This document shows positions 22,015-33,561 of a DNA stretch of 64,000 bases, piece after piece. Within the stretch, counting starts at the first letter, position 1. Every line of letters begins with the position of its first letter. The notes under the pieces were generated by a model that saw only the letters and a list, made by a program, of their open reading frames with translations, did not search any database and was not told the origin of the DNA. Source of the stretch: Arthonia radiata. Lineage: Eukaryota; Ascomycota; Arthoniomycetes; Arthoniales; Arthoniaceae. The translations under genes and the position numbers were made by a program. Location of the stretch: contig PSQN01000010.1 of assembly GCA_002989075.1 (NCBI GenBank), forward strand, positions 186,001 through 250,000, given 5' to 3'.

Positions 22015-22615
22015 TGTTCACGACCTGATGACCAACGAGACATACGAGACAACGACATCACGAGCGATGTTGTAACGGTATTGGCGTAGTTTACCGAGCT
22101 AGAATGGTGAACGTAGGATTTTGGCTTGCCGAAGACTGTCTCTTTACACGTGACTACGTGATGCGCTTTTGCCTGTGATGCTTCGTCTCTTCAAGACAAA
22201 GTCAACTAATTCGAGTTTCAACAACAGTCACTTCTTCCCACCTGGTTTTCTCTAATCCTCAAGCTTGGAAAGTTCACGCTTCACGTCTCTTGCTTCTTGA
22301 CATTGTCTCCACTCTTGACCTACAGCAGTCAAGAAATTTAGACCAGATGGTTGCTCCGTCACGTCGCATGACTGGGAGCTGTGCACATTATAGCGACCAT
22401 TTCACACCTATCACAAACTTCGCGAGTTTGATCTGGCGAATGGATTGATCGAACAATTTGGGGAGAGCTAGGCGTAGAGTTGATCACGACGCTGGATAAG
22501 GAAGCGCCACTTGAAGGTTTAGTGGAGAGAGTCACCAACTCGCCTGTTGACATTCGAGTGATCGATTTTCCCAGCGGCAACTGCGAAGGAAGAAGCAGAC
22601 TACCAGGCGCAGATC
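22015..22615. other. Intergenic, upstream of SAD1
   Basis: No coding region supported; holds the end of the gene to the left and the SAD1 promoter. Confidence 0.5.
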
Positions 22616-24337
22616 ATGGCAAGAGGAAGCAAGCGACCTGCGGAGGAACCACTCGAGGCAACAGCATTGCAAGACTCACCAGCATCGAAGAGAGCAAGAG
22701 TAGACGACGAGAGCCCTCCTCCGCCACCTCCACCACCTCCGCAAGCGCAGCAAGAATTCACGTTAAGGCAAAATGGGCACTTCGACGCACCGCCACCGCC
22801 ACCACCGCAAGAGCCTATACGACAGAACGGACAAGCCGAAGCTCCACCTCCGCCTCCACCAGAGCCTGCAGCAGGGACGCCGAGCGAGGAGGAAGAGCAG
22901 TTACTTGAAGGCATAGATCAGGATGAGCCTGCAGTCAAAGCACTTGCGCGGCAATCAGCTCCGACAGAAGGCTACAATGATCTGTATCTCGACACCATCA
23001 ATCGGTCGGTGCTGGACTTCGACTTTGAGAAGCTCTGTTCGATCACGCTCTCGAACATAAACGTGTACGCATGTCTGATATGTGGGCGATACTTCCAAGG
23101 GCGCGGTCCCAAGTCACAAGCATACTTCCACGCATTAGAAGACAGTCATCACGTCTATATCAACATGGGGACGAAAGGTGTTTACGTTCTCCCCGAGGGC
23201 TACGAGGTACACTCCCAATCTCTTGACGACATCAAATTCGTATGCGATCCTTGGCTGCCGCGGCCCGATGTGCTCAAGCTGGATAAAGAACAGAAGCAAG
23301 CCTGGGATCTGAGTGGGAAGAAATACACACCTGGTTTCGTGGGCCTGAACAACCTCAAAGAGAACGACTACGTGAACGTGATCGTACACGCTCTTGCTCA
23401 CGTCCCGCCATTGCGCAACTTCTTCATGCTCGAAGATCTCTCGTCACGGCCGCAGCTCGCACAACGGTTTGGCGTCCTTGTGCGGAAGCTGTGGAACCCG
23501 CGATCGTTCAAAGCGCATGTGTCTCCTCACGAGCTTCTCCAGGAAATTGCTCTCCGCTCAGGCAAGACCTTTACGCTGACTAAACAGTCTGACCCCGTCG
23601 ACCTCCTCAGCTGGCTTCTCAACAACCTCCACACCGCCCTCGGTGGTTCACTTAAGAAGCCGGGTTCAAGCATCATTCACCGTGTCTTTCAAGGCACCCT
23701 TCAAACCGAGTCCCAAGCCATCACAGCCCGCGCAGATGCTGGCGATCGCCTCCGTTTTGAAGATGCGGACGTACAAACGACGAAGCAAAGATTTATGGTG
23801 CTCACGCTCGACCTACCGCCAGCACCGCTCTTTGTCGATGATCAAGTACAGAATGCCATCCCGCAAGTCCCACTGACACAGCTACTAAGCAAGTACGACG
23901 GCGTGAAGTCACAAGAACGCTTGAACACACGCATACGGTACCGACTGCTGCATCCACTGCCACCCTACATCATATTCCATGTCAAGCGCTTCTCCGCGAA
24001 CAAGTTTGTTCGTGAGCGAAACCCGACTATCGTCACGTTCTCGCCGCGAAGTTTAGACATGTCACCGTACGTGCAGCCGGACGCAGACCATATGCCTGGT
24101 GAGCCTATCTGGTACGATCTCGTGGCGAACGTGACGCATGAAGCCGTACGGGTACGCGATGACAGCGTGGAAGGTGAGCAGGAGCGGAAGGTGTGGCGTG
24201 TGCAGGTTCAGGAGCGAGCGCGGCAGGAATGGCTGGAGATGCAAGATCTATGGGTTGAGAAGGCGGATGAGGGCACGCTGTTCACGAAGGAGACTTATGT
24301 GTTGATGTGGGAGAGGCGGCGGATGCCGAAGAGGTAG
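22616..24337 (+). CDS. SAD1: U4/U6.U5 tri-snRNP factor Sad1/USP39
   Basis: A single exon encodes 573 residues. Sad1/USP39 is a catalytically dead ubiquitin-protease relative needed for tri-snRNP integrity and pre-mRNA splicing. The first 110 residues are low complexity with three poly-Pro runs. A ZnF-UBP domain follows (CLICGRYFQGRG, SHHVYINMGT). The USP fold opens with FVGLNNLKENDYVN; in active USPs this box is GLxNxGNTCYxN, so the catalytic Cys is absent, as is normal for this family. The conserved FHVKRFSANKF and NPTIVTF blocks are present. Confidence 0.95.
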   Translation: MARGSKRPAEEPLEATALQDSPASKRARVDDESPPPPPPPPPQAQQEFTLRQNGHFDAPPPPPPQEPIRQNGQAEAPPPPPPEPAAGTPSEEEEQLLEGIDQDEPAVKALARQSAPTEGYNDLYLDTINRSVLDFDFEKLCSITLSNINVYACLICGRYFQGRGPKSQAYFHALEDSHHVYINMGTKGVYVLPEGYEVHSQSLDDIKFVCDPWLPRPDVLKLDKEQKQAWDLSGKKYTPGFVGLNNLKENDYVNVIVHALAHVPPLRNFFMLEDLSSRPQLAQRFGVLVRKLWNPRSFKAHVSPHELLQEIALRSGKTFTLTKQSDPVDLLSWLLNNLHTALGGSLKKPGSSIIHRVFQGTLQTESQAITARADAGDRLRFEDADVQTTKQRFMVLTLDLPPAPLFVDDQVQNAIPQVPLTQLLSKYDGVKSQERLNTRIRYRLLHPLPPYIIFHVKRFSANKFVRERNPTIVTFSPRSLDMSPYVQPDADHMPGEPIWYDLVANVTHEAVRVRDDSVEGEQERKVWRVQVQERARQEWLEMQDLWVEKADEGTLFTKETYVLMWERRRMPKR

Positions 24338-24579
24338 TGTGGATAATACTATGGTCAGCCATTGGCATACCAGCCGAATGAGTATTTTTGGTGTGCTTGA
24401 GCGCATCAGAGACAACAGCCTCAATCTAACATCATCTGAGGGCCATCCGAAGCCCTTCTGCCAATTCGCCCACACCGCAAATATCTTCAGCGCATGGCCC
24501 ACTCATCCATGTATCGCCTCAGCCTCCACTGCTCAACATCCCTCCACCACAAACCCCTCACAACACCTCCCTTCCCCCT

Positions 24580-25613
<1,034 letters not shown>

Positions 25614-26927
25614 ATGCCAGAAGATGACGCCCCGCCACCACCACCCCGCGCCAAGATATCCCTCACCACCTCCCGCTCAAAGCCCCCAGTTATCAAACCC
25701 GCACCCTCCACAAACGGCACAAAAAGACCACGCGCTCTCTTCGCCGGCGACGAAGAAGACATCCCCGAGGACACGTCCAATCAGAATAGGGCTATCACCA
25801 CCTTCGGCGCCGGCGCCCCCGACCCTGACCGCAGACCCGCCACTCCACCCCGCGTAATCGCGCCTCTCGCGAACAAAGACTGGCGCGCCGAAGGCAGGAA
25901 GAGGCAGAAGAGCCATTTACCCGGGCGCGACAACCGCGATGCAACATTAAGAGATGCACCTGAAGAGGATGACAAGATCGCCAGCGGGCAAGTGAAAGCC
26001 GGTCTCCAATTCCAAGAGCGGCCGCCAGCATCTCGGTCGTCGTCCCCAGAGCTCGTAGAAACACAAGCGCAATCCACAGGGAATGGCGCGCAAACGGAAC
26101 AAGACCGCGCCCTAGCCGAGTTGACTGGCCAATCCAACAGAGACGACCGCACGATCGCGACCCCCGCCACCGAAGACGAATCCTTCAAGCGAGACTTCCA
26201 CGCCGCGCCGCCGTCGCCCACGCTCGCGGCGTACGACAGCACGCCCGTCGACGGGTTCGGCGCCGCTTTACTCCGGGGGTATTTAAAACCAGGGCAAACA
26301 CTGGAAACATGGAAGGAGAAGCAAGAAGCCTCCATGCTGCGGTCGAAGCGGGGCAAGAAGGGTGCGGGGGAGGAGAGTAAGCGGCAGGGACGGCGGCCGG
26401 ATTTGTTGGGGATGGGGGCGCGGGAGATGGATGTGAGTGCGGAGAAAGGGAAGGGAGCAAAGAGTGATCTGAGGAGGCAGAGGAGGGAGCAGGAGAGTTA
26501 TGCGCCGTTGATGAGGCGGAATAAGGCTACGGGGGAGGTGGTGACGCAGGGGGGGCTGGAGGAGATGATGAGGGAGAGGGAGAGGGGGAGCGGGATGGTG
26601 TTTGAGGAGAAGGGGGCCGGGGAGGAGGGGAGGAGGAGGTTGGAGAATGCAGAGGGGCGTGGTGAAGCTGGCAATGGTGGGCGGAGGAAGGAAACGAGGA
26701 GAGATGAGGACGATCATATTCCGAGGGACGGAGATCGGAGACGAGACCGGGTGCGTGATTACGACAGCGACAGAGATCGCGACGAACATCGGAGACGAAG
26801 GGAGAAACATGATGACTATCCTGAGGGCGATCGAGACCGCAGGAGAAGAGACAAGTATGATGATCGCGATAGGCACGAGCGACGACATCGTGACCGCTCG
26901 AGGGAGAGGCATGGACACCGGAGATAG
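25614..26927 (+). CDS. SPP2: Spliceosome activating factor Spp2 (G-patch)
   Basis: A single exon encodes 437 residues. Spp2 binds and activates the DEAH helicase Prp2 in spliceosome activation. The diagnostic block is the G-patch-like TPVDGFGAALLRGYLKPGQ at about residue 202-220. The N-terminal half is disordered and Pro/Thr rich. The C-terminal 80 residues are an Arg/Asp/Glu/His repeat (RDRDRS type). Start chosen at MPEDDAPPPPP; an upstream in-frame start at 25542 would add residues with no family support. Confidence 0.88.
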   Translation: MPEDDAPPPPPRAKISLTTSRSKPPVIKPAPSTNGTKRPRALFAGDEEDIPEDTSNQNRAITTFGAGAPDPDRRPATPPRVIAPLANKDWRAEGRKRQKSHLPGRDNRDATLRDAPEEDDKIASGQVKAGLQFQERPPASRSSSPELVETQAQSTGNGAQTEQDRALAELTGQSNRDDRTIATPATEDESFKRDFHAAPPSPTLAAYDSTPVDGFGAALLRGYLKPGQTLETWKEKQEASMLRSKRGKKGAGEESKRQGRRPDLLGMGAREMDVSAEKGKGAKSDLRRQRREQESYAPLMRRNKATGEVVTQGGLEEMMRERERGSGMVFEEKGAGEEGRRRLENAEGRGEAGNGGRRKETRRDEDDHIPRDGDRRRDRVRDYDSDRDRDEHRRRREKHDDYPEGDRDRRRRDKYDDRDRHERRHRDRSRERHGHRR

Positions 26928-27221
26928 AATGCGCAACTGCCTGAGAGCTACCTTTTTACCTCTGGCGACCACGCAAGATCCATATCAAAAAATACTTAAA
27001 AGTAAGTGCCAGAAGTTACATAAAGCTCTGCAAAGCGCCACTTCGAAACGCGCTGTAGCTTCCAGGCACCACGCGCACACCAGTATTTATGCCGATCTGT
27101 TGAATTTTAGACTGCCACCGCTGGCTATGCAATGCCTTACGCGCCTCTCCCTCCTCTTTAAAATCCGCGCGTAGGTTGAATATGAACATACAATCCTTAC
27201 CGTACCTTTATCCTCGAGCCG
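26928..27221. other. Convergent 3' region
   Basis: Nothing coding is supported between SPP2 and the ATP-grasp gene. Confidence 0.45.
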
Positions 27222-28343
27222 TCACGGTGCCGAAGCAACAGGCCTCAAGTTCTCACTCGCGGCCGACGTCAACGTGAACAGCTCGCAAATCGCATCCACA
27301 GCTCTCTTACCAATACCCTCGACCCCCATAAACAGCGAAGGCTCGATCAGCTCAATCTCCATAAGCGTGAACGTCCCGTCACTCCTCACGACTCCGTCCA
27401 CTCGCGCATAGTCGACTTTCTCACCATCAAAATGGTCCTCGATCCACTCGATCAGCTGCTGTCCCATTCTCCTACCTTCTCGCGGAACCTCGTCCTCAGG
27501 CACTGCCGTGGAGCTACCGCCGAACGACGAGCCGACCTGCCAACCGCCTGCCTTGGGCCTCTTGAGCACCGTGAAGAGGTACTGACCGCCCACGTAGCAA
27601 AGCGAGTACTCGCCCTGTTCCACCTCGGGGATGTATTCCTGCATCATGAACGAGCCGAACGTCCCGTCTTCTGGCTCTTCTTCCTCGGGCTCCGCAACCC
27701 CATCTTGCTGCGCGTCCCCGTCATGCCCCAGACTCCTCGACCGCGAACTGCCATCTTGACTGCTCCTTGTCCCGCTTTTTACGGCCAGGTTCACGATCCC
27801 GGCCAGAAATGCATCATCCTCAGGTGTCAACTGTTGCGGATTGGTCACTCTGTGCGTCCTCGCCCCACTCGCGCTGATGCTCGGCTTGATCACCACCGGG
27901 TTGCCATGACATTGGGTATACAGCCCCATCTTCAAATACTCGAGCGGCTGTCGTTTGTTCAAAAACGCTGTGGTTGGCACAGAGAAGCCTGCCTTGAACA
28001 GCTCGTCGATGTACTGTTTGTCGCTGTTCCATGCTGTGATGCTCGGGCTGTTCAAAACGCGAATGGAGGGATTGAGGATAAGAGCGTCTTCGAGCGTCTC
28101 ATTGAGGAATTTGGAGAAAGTATGGTGGTGCGTGGGGTAATCGCCGAGGAGGAGGAAGCAGACGTGTGTGTAGTTGCGGGCGATAGACTCCGGCGGGAGC
28201 ATGTCGCGGTCGTCCACGAGGGCGTGGGTGGTGGTGGGGATCGAGTGGGCTTTGAGCGCGGAGAGGAGCTCGAGGTTCCAGTTTTTGTGAGGGTAGTTGA
28301 GGCGGTGGGTTGTTATGAAGAGGACGTGAGTGGTGGCGCCCAT
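27222..28343 (-). CDS. ATP-grasp ligase of bacterial glutathione-synthetase-like type
   Basis: A single exon encodes 373 residues. The N-terminal pre-ATP-grasp part carries HVLFITTHRLNYPHKNW and RVLNSPSITAWNSDKQY. The ATP-grasp core follows: VVIKPSISASGARTHRV near residue 145 (nucleotide Lys), MQEYIPEVEQGEYSLCYVGG, and the metal-binding end YARVDGVV / LMEIELIEPSLF. Enzymes with this fold join a carboxylate to an amine using ATP; the substrate is unknown. The layout matches a group common in bacteria. A Ser/Glu-rich low-complexity insert interrupts the core near residues 185-225. Start chosen at the ATG 28343; the frame is open further 5' but has no ATG. It is not obviously the mycosporine ligase and lies about 20 kb from the cyclase pair. 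Confidence 0.82.
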   Translation of the reverse strand: MGATTHVLFITTHRLNYPHKNWNLELLSALKAHSIPTTTHALVDDRDMLPPESIARNYTHVCFLLLGDYPTHHHTFSKFLNETLEDALILNPSIRVLNSPSITAWNSDKQYIDELFKAGFSVPTTAFLNKRQPLEYLKMGLYTQCHGNPVVIKPSISASGARTHRVTNPQQLTPEDDAFLAGIVNLAVKSGTRSSQDGSSRSRSLGHDGDAQQDGVAEPEEEEPEDGTFGSFMMQEYIPEVEQGEYSLCYVGGQYLFTVLKRPKAGGWQVGSSFGGSSTAVPEDEVPREGRRMGQQLIEWIEDHFDGEKVDYARVDGVVRSDGTFTLMEIELIEPSLFMGVEGIGKRAVDAICELFTLTSAASENLRPVASAP

Positions 28344-29878
28344 GGTGGTGGTGGATCTGCTGTTGCTCAGTGAACGAGTGGTACGACTAATGAGCCTTTT
28401 CTGAGCAGCTGTCAAGTCGTCCGCTCAAGTAAGGTCAATGGTTAGTAGAATATGGCCTGCGGGGAGCAGGCGCGCGGAATGAGGTTAGTAGATCTTGAAT
28501 CTAAGCATGAAGGTTCAAACAGAGACGGGACGAGAGGATGAGACGACATGACGGGATCCGTAGTGAAGGAATTACATCTAAAGGCAGTCCGTGATCAATG
28601 GGGACAGCTTGCGGAGTGCTTTCATCATACGTGGAGGCTAGACGCCAGCCTTACCAGAGATCCTACTGTTGACGACATCGTTTTGATGTCGCCTTGGAGG
28701 CAGCGGACAGCCTTGGAGGTCGGACAAGACCGTCTCCTGGGTCGTACGCACGCTGGTCCGCTCGGTGTAGATGAAGTACATTTGAGGTGAGACAAAGGGT
28801 CAATGCCATTGAGCGTCAAGACGCGATGGGCGCTTGTTTAGCCGCCAGTCTTTCTTCCTTGGGCTTAGCGCTCATCTCACTTTCGCACGAGGTTGTCGCG
28901 AAGGTGCTCATCCTTTCCTCCTTCTTGATTTACCACAGCTAACCACCACTCAGGTTTGTCGTTGTAACAAAGCAGACGCTGTAACTCAGCAGGTGGAAGG
29001 GGCCCGATCCTACCGTTCCGCAAGAGCGACCAGACCGGGCTGTTCGCGGCCTCGCTGTGGTACGCGACGTTTTTTCAGGACGGGAGCTCACAATGAGCAC
29101 TGCAGTCTTGATCAACAATCCTTCCCCTTCTTCTTTGGAAACTTGACTCGAATGCAACATTGGACTGAATCTATCTGCAAAGCCTGACCATGGCTGATCG
29201 TTTAGATCGAGAGATCCAGGAATTGGCTGCTCATTCTCGAAGATACTTACGACCCGCTTGGCCAGAAGTTCATACCACGAACCGCTTCAAGAACACGCTT
29301 GCAAAGGTTATGGAGCTCATGCTTGCTTCCGATCCTCCAAAGCCCAAATCTCACCGACTGTCCGAGATCTAATACGTGGTGAATCCTCCAGATCTGTATA
29401 TTGGCCCCAGATACATCATCTGAGCGCATTGATTGGCTCGCTGTATCAGTCCGCATTAGGACTACGACTTCCTTTTGGCGAGGGCAGGTCTCATTTCCTC
29501 ATAGCGTCCGTCGGAGAGGCATCTGACCGTCTGGAATTGTGCAGCCTTGCAAAGTGACAGGAGATGTTCCAAAATGTCGTCAATCGCTGCTATTACACGT
29601 TCGCGCGAGCTGCAGCACATTGCGCGACGTAGGCTTCGTTGTTTGCTTCGCGTATAGATTTATGTGCCTGTTGTGAGAGGAACTTCAATTAGGTATCACA
29701 ACTTACTCACTCAACAGACTAGCCCATTGCTTACCCTCGTTGCGACTTGCGTCCTTTCATCACCTGCATTGAAGGTCGTGGGAAGCAGCCAATATCATGG
29801 AGCAATTACATGGCGCTCGCCTCTGTATCAGTCTTGCAATGTAAGGTATCCTATAGATCACAGTGCCCCAACATCCGC
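28344..29878. other. Intergenic, about 1.5 kb
   Basis: No gene supported. A 60-codon ATG frame at 29190-29372 has a good start context but no recognisable product. The N-terminus of the MFS gene to the right may begin in an upstream exon that I could not locate here. Confidence 0.4.
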
Positions 29879-31844
29879 ATGACTAACAGTCGATTAAGTT
29901 TATGTGTTTGCCTTTTCCTTTCAGCGCTGGAGTCCTCCATCATTGCGACGGCGCTGGTCTCAATATCCACAGACCTAGGCAACTATTCAAGGTCGAGTTG
30001 GATTGTCACATCCTACTTGATGACTTACACGGGTACGACAATACATACAGCGCTTGCTCACTTCCGGACGGGCTGACCACGACCAGGCTTTCTGATTGTG
30101 TTTGCCCGTTTGAGTGACATCTTCGGTCGAAAGTTAGCACTATTAACAGCGCTTGCGTTCTTCATCATCTGGTCATTGGCTTGCGCTTTGGCGCACACGA
30201 TGGAGCAGCTGTAAGTAACGACATTTGTTCGGTCTTCTTACGCGAGGTCTGGCATGCTGAACATGGTATAGCATCGTCTTTCGTGCATTCCAGGGCATTG
30301 GAGGTGCCGGCCTCTTCAGGTAAGAATCGAGCATCTCAGCTCGACCGATTTCAGCTGACGTTGTTCAAGTCTTGTCTTCGCGATCTTCCCTGAGATCACC
30401 CCGGCGAAACATTATGGCATCGCGTCAGGTCTGATCAGTGCGATGTTCTCACTTGCCAGCATCATCGGGCCCGTCGTCGGTGGGGCAATTGCCAGTAACA
30501 CGACCTGGCGCTGGGTATTCTACTTCAAGTAAGCCAGACGCTTATGCAATGCCCGACAATACTCGCGGCGTGTGCCCTTGCAGGAACATGCATAAGGCTA
30601 ACACGGGCAGTCTACCACCGGGAGCCATAGCCTTTGCCGCGATGAGCATCTCATTCCCAGGTCAACTACCTTCGTGGAACAAAGTCAAGAAACAAATACC
30701 TAGAATCGACTACCTCGGAGTCGTACTTTCTCTTTCAGCTCTTGTGCTGTTGATCTTCCCGCTTCAGCAAGGTGGCAGCAAATACCCGTGGAACAGTCCC
30801 ACGGTTATCGCCACGTTCGTCTTCAGCGGGGTTTGCTGGGTGCTGTTCAGTGTTTGGCAGTGGTACCTATCATCTAGTCATACGCGCTTCAGTTCTTTGT
30901 GGCCACTCCTGCCGACCCGCATTCTACGCAACAGAGTAGTCTGCGCCAGTTTTGCGTAAGTGTGATCCTGTTGACGAAGGCTTGACGGATGCTTACTGAA
31001 CCAGCTGCTCGTTCCTCACGGGCTTCCCCTTCATGATCGCCATCATCTACCTCCCACAACGTTTTCAGATCGAGAACGGCCTATCTCCAGTCGACGCAGG
31101 CCTTCGGATCCTGCCTTTACTCCTAGTATCCGCTTTCGTGACTGGCATTGCTGGTATCGTGTGCTCTAAGAAAATGATCGCAGCCCAACTACTGGTTTTT
31201 GGGACTGTTCTACAAGTCATTGGCATTGGTCTTTTATCCACGCTTCCCACGACAGGTGCCATCCCGGCAAAACAATATGGTTTCCAAGTCATATTAGGCT
31301 GTGGCTTCGGTCTGATCGTGTGCCCTCTATTCATCATCATGAGGGTGGAGGCGGATCCAGACACGCTGGCTGTGATGATGGGCTGTCTGACACGTAAGCC
31401 GTTGCCTTTTAGCAGCATGCGTATGGTGTGATGCTGACAGACCGAGCAGAGTTCCGCATCCTAGGCGGTGTCATCGGCATCGCTATCGCACAAGCCGTCT
31501 TCCTGCAAAGACTACGAGCTGGTCTCAGTACCTTGATCCCACAAGAGATCATCCAGCAGGTCCTTCAAGTTCCATCCGTCATCGAGCGTCTGCCCTCCGC
31601 AGAGGCCACAGCCGTTCGATCTACGTATGGTGAGGCTTTCAACGTGCAGACTCGTATCGTCACCTATATTTCAATTGCAGCATTCATAGCCAGCCTCTTC
31701 ACATTCTACGGGCGCAATATCTCGTTAGCAGAGCTTCAAGATCAAGCGGCTCAGCATCATGCAGACCAGTCAGCCAATCGAGCCTCTGGTGACGAAGAGA
31801 ATGCACGAACGAAACAAGAGCCGAAATCAGAGATTGCGGTGTGA
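29879..31844 (+). CDS. MFS drug/metabolite exporter (DHA2-type)
   Basis: Seven exons (29879-30032, 30087-30210, 30272-30319, 30370-30528, 30611-30955, 31005-31393, 31441-31844) join in frame to 540 residues. Seen: first segment with LSALESSIIATALV, loop motif LSDIFGRK, FRAFQGIGGAGLFS, the motif C-like SLASIIGPVVGGAIA and WRWVFYFNLPPGAI, all typical of the 14-segment proton-drug antiporters used for toxin or metabolite export. The C-terminal 40 residues are hydrophilic (Gln/Glu/Lys). The start ATG sits almost at the first membrane helix; most relatives have a longer N-terminal tail, so a missed 5' exon is possible. The acceptor at 30610 was preferred over a nearer one because it restores FNLPPG. 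Confidence 0.87.
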
Positions 31845-32102
31845 GCTCTTCATAAGCTCCAGGTAGATGATTAAAAGAGCTCTCAAGGAAAGGCGTCATT
31901 CATCCGGTGACAAATACACGGCCAGCTCCATCGGGAAGGGACGTTGGGCGAGCACCTACCAGATTCTTGTGTGAGGTGAAGATGCAAATGCGACCGACGC
32001 ACCTGCCTCACACCTTCAAACGAGCCCCTATATATCTTCCGCTTCCGTTTGTGTCTTTCTCTTCTCCCTTTCACCAACTGTCCCACACACAGTCTCTCCA
32101 AC

Positions 32103-33247
32103 ATGCACGAGATCAACGATAGCAGCGGTATCAGAGCCCTCGTGCTCCTTCTGACTGATGGATTGGCTTGCGAAGAGGGCAACGTGACGAAGCTTCGAGC
32201 GGACCAATATCGTGGTGCTGTGGAGGTTGAGCCTGGTAAGTCGAAAGCTTCTGCTGTTCTGTAAAGCACACAAAAGAGTTGCGCTCAATAGCGGTTGTGT
32301 TGATGATAGAAACAAAGGAGGTGCTGTTTGTTTCAAAGCTTTGGGTCCTCTACTGACATAAATCTCCCAGGCCAGATCGTTACCGCTCAATACGAGATCG
32401 AGGCGCCAGCGGATCTTGACATCTACGTCGTCACAGACGTGGACGGTATTGGAAGGGACGTCGTGCTTCATGAAGGAAATCCATCCGCCTCTCCTGCGGC
32501 CATCATCAGATACAAGGTAGGTGTTTTCCCTGACGACAAGCTGGCTGATGACATGCAGCACCCGCCGTTCATCATTCACTGAAGACTGAATGTAGGGCAC
32601 TATCGACCGTATTTGGACTCGCGCAACCCTCCCTCATAAAACCATCAAGCATGCAAGGATGGTGGTCAAAGGGCTGACTCCGGACACGCATCTCCCGTAC
32701 CTTCAAGGGCCAACGATGTACGCGGACAAGGCGCCTGGCTCACTCAACGTTTCAATCTACGCCAGTCTGCCAGGGCACGAACGGATGTCATTCAAGGGAA
32801 GGAACTTCTCGAAAGAGGGTGCGAAGGAACTCCACCGGTCTTTATCGAGTGAATGGAGCGCTGACTAGGGAAAAGGCAGCCACAACGTCCAGTATTGGGC
32901 GGCTGCTAAGGACATGAAGCGCCCACCGGACGTCTTTGTCGGCTTCACCGATGCCAAGCCAGGGCGAGCGAAGGGCAAGGAGGCGGCAAGGATGTTCACA
33001 AGACATGTGCCTTCTCCGGCCTGGATGTCTTTCTCATACTTGTTGAGGTCAGCCTTCCTCGTGTGGCCCGTCATATGACGGACTGTGATATCTCCACTGC
33101 TGACATCGTGATAACAGGCAGGCCGAGACACTCGAAGGCGTGAAATTTGAGACTCCTCGATTGTCTCTGGAAGACGAGACTCCGGAAGACTACGAGGACG
33201 ACGACTTAGACGTGGAGCCGAGTACTCTAATCATTGAGTCTGATTAG
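32103..33247 (+). CDS. Orphan protein with acidic C-terminal tail
   Basis: Five exons (32103-32235, 32371-32516, 32596-32837, 32880-33047, 33118-33247) join to 272 residues. I do not recognise the family. The protein opens MHEINDSSGIRALVLLL and has a beta-rich middle (AQYEIEAP, DIYVVTDVDG, SLNVSIYASLPG). A basic segment follows (KPGRAKGKEAAR) and the tail is strongly acidic (EDETPEDYEDDDLD). The third intron would be only 42 nt with a weak GTCTTT donor but a good GCTGAC branch; without it the frame meets a TAG at 32866 and the protein would stop at 182 residues. It starts 258 bp after the MFS stop, same strand. Function unknown. Confidence 0.6.
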
Positions 33248-33561
33248 CGCTGCCATTGCCTGCGTTGAACATGACGAAGCTGCAAGCTTGGCTCACATAG
33301 CTGCATATTGCTGGACGTAGCAGAAAATTTAGCGAGTGAGTATGACGAATGATCGCCACTCAATGATCGATCTTTCCATGTCATTCTCTTGGCGTTGCAT
33401 GTGTATTGCCTCTTCCTGGGTTTCTTTCTCCGCCAGCCCGGAGAGACACTGTAAAGAGCTTAGTGCTCACCCGTTCAGGAGCACGGAACGCTCTCGTCAA
33501 GAGACACGAGGAGCGACTCTCAAAGGTCAGAGTCTTGACCACCATGATCCACCATACACTG
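33248..33561. other. Convergent 3' region
   Basis: Nothing coding is supported. Confidence 0.45.

Noticed and set aside
22724-22866. CCTCCG/CCACCT runs as a non-coding microsatellite
   Set aside because: They encode the poly-proline runs of SAD1 in frame.
27222-28343. ATP-grasp gene as the missing mycosporine ligase
   Set aside because: Its motifs fit the glutathione-synthetase-like bacterial group better, and about 20 kb of housekeeping genes separate it from the cyclase pair.
29190-29372. 60-codon frame with a good start context
   Set aside because: Too short and without support; no splice partner found to extend it.
30540-30600. Nearer splice acceptor after the fourth MFS exon
   Set aside because: It would insert about ten residues before LPPG; the acceptor at 30610 restores the family motif FNLPPG.
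32866-32868. In-frame TAG read as proof of a broken gene
   Set aside because: A 42-nt intron with a sound branch site removes it and keeps the frame, so a working gene is the simpler reading.
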